A stretch of DNA of 64,000 nucleotides, taken from assembly GCA_003116995.1 (NCBI GenBank), contig BDSL01000061.1:434001-498000 (forward strand), given 5' to 3'. The DNA is from Yamagishiella unicocca. Lineage: Eukaryota; Chlorophyta; Chlorophyceae; Chlamydomonadales; Volvocaceae. Both the position numbers and the translations under genes were made by a program. Within the stretch, counting starts at the first letter, position 1, and each line of letters opens with the position of its first letter. Below the pieces are notes generated by a model. It was not told where the DNA came from and did not search any database. It saw nothing but the letters and a program-made list of their open reading frames with translations. This document shows positions 62,101 through 64,000 of the stretch, in pieces.

Positions 62101-64000
62101 TGCCGCCTTTAGAGCCGTCCGATGCTGCAGCAGCACTGCGCTGCCGCCGTCTCCGAAACCAAAGCCACACAAGCACTCCGACCAGAGCCAGTGCTGCTGT
62201 GCATCCGACTGAGAACCCAACGGCAATTTCCACGGTGTGAGTGTTGGAGGACGGGGGGACTCCAGTAGAGCCTGGCGGCGGCGGTGACGGAGCGACCCAT
62301 GGTTCGTAAACAGGTGGCATCGTAGACTCGGCTGGCTGACCCCACACCAGTTTGGCTAACTCCAGGTAGTCACCAAACCAGCCCTAAATAGCCGAGACGG
62401 GGGGTATGTGGGAGTCGGAGATTGGTTTAGCAACCACGTTCACAATACCCGCTTTGCTTTGGCGTTTAGAACGTGACCAAGCGTACATATTCGATTCGGC
62501 AGACATGAAAATTAATCAAGGACTACAAAGAAAAACACCGCTAACGTTCAAGATGCCAAAGTAAGTGAGAGGTAGTATATATTGACAGGTCTCTTTCCGT
62601 TGGTAGGCGTATGCACGCAGGCAAGGAAGCTTACGCTTAATAGCGCCGATGCGAGCATACATGCAGGTGTACCGCCGGTCTTACTTGCGCCTCTTCATTA
62701 GCGGCTCAGCCAAAACACACGGCAGGGTTTACGTCTCCAGGGAGTAGCGAACGAAACGAATGACGAACGCTATGGCGAGCACCCGCATTCCGCCCATCCC
62801 GCTGACCCGCTGCTGCTGGTGCCGTTTCGCGCACTACGGTAATCCCAAGCAATGCAGGAACTCGCGGACACGAGGTGAAACGCACAACCCTGACTGGTCC
62901 AGCCACCCACCGGCACTAAGACCGTTTCCCAGGGGACGCAATAACTTGGTCGAGCCGGTCCAAGCAGGTTTATTTCCCTAAACAAGCAAGCTGTTTGGTT
63001 TGCCTTGGCTGCTGCGCCCAGGCAGGCTAGACTGACCTCCAGTCCAACCAGGTAGCCCCCAGGCGGCGCCACCTCGAGGAAGGGTGTGCTGCAGAGTGAA
63101 GTGACGAGGAACGGCGTGGTCCACAACCGGCCTTTGCTGGTATGGAACACCAGCCGCTCCACGTAACCCCCCGCGCAGCCGCTGACGGCCAAGACCACCT
63201 CCCCGGGGGCCAGTTCCATCACATGCCAGCCGGTAGAACTGACGGTCCCGCCAGCAGCGGTGTCCTTCTCCTGCTGCTGCTGCAAACGTGCGCCCTCCTC
63301 GCTCTGCAACCGCAGCTGCAGCGCCGACACGACAGCCGCAGAGTCGGTCTCATTAGAAAGCTGAGCGGCGATGCTGACGCCGATGGCGATAATCTGACGG
63401 TACACGACATGTGGAAACACCACGCTGAAGCTGCTGCTAGTGCTGGTGCTGCTGGTGCTTAAGGACTTAATCGATGCCCCGGCTGGAAAGGTGGTCGTGT
63501 TGTCACCCGTTGTCCCTAGGCTTACTTGGCACCATCTACTGGCCCCGTAAGGCCCGCCACCCAAGCTGTTAGATTTCGATAACGTGTGCCGACCTGAAGG
63601 TAATAAGGTGTACAACACGGGAGGAAACATGCATCGCTTACGAATGCGTCCATACTTGGCCATAAAGTAAGCGACGATATGTTTCCTTTCTAGTACATAT
63701 GGTGACACATACATTTTGCCGGCGGTCTGTTATTAATCGCTTTGGCGTTCGTTCCGAACGCATGAAACCGGTGCGTGTTCCTTGTCTGTATTTCATAGGG
63801 CGCGTGTTATGCGGCTCCAGTAGCCGGTCCCCGCCCCGCTCGGCAAGGCGTGCGCGTACGATGCAGGCAATGCGCACCGCCAGTAAACAGAACCCGCTCA
63901 CCTGCCGTGAAGCGCACAGCGTCCGCACGCGGCATAAGCCCCATCCGCGCCAGCGTGCTCGAATTTTGAGACGCAGCGGCCTTGCACATGACGTTGGCAT
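56929..64000 (-). CDS. Kinase gene K2: tandem duplicate of K1, 5' end off the right edge
   Basis: Exons visible are: 64,000-63,902 (partial); 63,593-63,037; 62,383-61,534; 61,268-61,213; 60,556-60,501; 60,397-60,319; 59,982-59,915; 59,723-59,670; 59,452-59,345; 59,128-59,045; 58,754-58,718; 58,534-58,401; 58,127-57,979; 57,745-57,700; 57,495-57,148; 56,970-56,929. Nearly every kinase exon has the same length as in K1. The exception is 59,345-59,452, which is 9 nt longer in frame. The last exon, lost in K1, is intact here. The juxtamembrane exon carries frame-shifting differences, so K2 is either spliced differently there or damaged. Confidence 0.75.
57005..57127. repeat. 29-bp tandem repeat in the last K2 intron, about four copies
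   Basis: TATCAGCACACTCTCGTAAC plus TATTCCCCA repeats between the K2 terminal exon and the APE exon. K1 has only one diverged copy at the matching place, so the expansion is K2-specific. Confidence 0.85.
59345..60556 (-). CDS. K2 kinase N-lobe exons
   Basis: Exon 60,501-60,556 encodes KIDIAVAISKLH. Exon 60,319-60,397 encodes ALLGKGSFGVVYLG. Exon 59,915-59,982 encodes LRVAVKELLVHDALFG. Exon 59,670-59,723 encodes QRAILEAAISKSLQ and ends with a GCAAGC donor (GC-AG). Exon 59,345-59,452 encodes HQHVVNTYSIEVVPLAAVTA. Catalytic Lys, alpha-C Glu and the glycine loop are intact. Confidence 0.85.
61534..62383 (-). CDS. K2 stalk, transmembrane helix and divergent juxtamembrane region
   Basis: The stalk and helix are conserved (WVAPSPPPPGSTGVPPSSN, then VGFSVGCTAALALVGVLVWL and WFRRRRQR). 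Further in, K2 differs from K1 by two +4-nt changes (near 61,890 and 61,920) and an extra 150 bp or so at about 61,690-61,850. The final part (ETTDMSSFATMSTTPLIFDI then EEKLSAYI) is again in frame with the next exon. A GTAGCT...GCCAG pair could remove the extra block as an intron. Otherwise the gene is frameshifted here. Confidence 0.6.
63037..64000 (-). CDS. K2 ectodomain: jacalin-like lectin module and start of the preceding exon
   Basis: Exon 63,037-63,593 is nearly identical to K1 exon 45,504-46,057, with one extra Gln codon in a CAG run. It carries VLAVSGCAGGYVERLVFHTS and PPGGYLVGLE. The exon from 63,902 to the window edge encodes CKAAASQNSSTLARMGLMPR, matching K1 exon 46,254-46,478. 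The very high identity suggests recent duplication or gene conversion. Confidence 0.7.

Overview
The window looks like nuclear DNA of a volvocine or Chlamydomonas-type green alga. The evidence is direct: GC-rich exons broken by many short introns with GTGAGT/GTGGGT-type donors and CAG acceptors, long PPSPX-type proline shafts typical of volvocine extracellular-matrix proteins, PAN/Apple and WSC modules, and introns packed with private minisatellites. Nothing resembles a bacterial operon, and every gene I can support lies on the minus strand.

Region 1 (1-2,850) is an unbroken 15-bp minisatellite that runs off the left edge. It appears to lie inside an intron of the gene to its right. Region 2 (2,871-36,946) is one giant minus-strand gene, here called gene A. 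I traced 48 consecutive exons by splice signals. All 47 junctions keep one open frame, giving 14,339 coding bases (4,779 codons plus 2 nt), and the gene continues past the left edge. The order from the N-terminus is: signal peptide, PAN, three H-type-lectin-like modules, WSC, C-type lectin, WSC, three more H-type-lectin-like modules, WSC, C-type lectin, WSC, three F5/8-type-C-like modules, polyproline plus a three-repeat Cys domain, several PAN modules, a PPSPX shaft of about 700 residues, a second three-repeat Cys domain, more PAN modules, a second proline shaft, and HYR/DUF5011-like Ig folds. Most modules are bounded by phase-1 introns, a sign of exon shuffling.

Region 3 (36,947-39,445) is intergenic, with a lower-GC composition, an inverted repeat and a degenerate tandem repeat. 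Region 4 (39,446-about 54,200) is kinase gene K1, a receptor-like kinase. It has a lectin-rich ectodomain (jacalin-like modules, a likely C-type lectin, and perhaps a WSC relic), one membrane span, and a TKL-like kinase domain with an HGD catalytic loop. Region 5 (about 54,950-64,000) is a tandem duplicate of Region 3 plus the K1 3' half, offset by about 17.3-17.6 kb. It carries kinase gene K2, which runs off the right edge.

A giant secreted lectin mosaic therefore sits next to a tandem pair of lectin receptor kinases that use some of the same ectodomain folds. A shared role in extracellular recognition (matrix, mating or microbes) is inference. Exon limits in K1 above 46.6 kb are the least certain part of this annotation.
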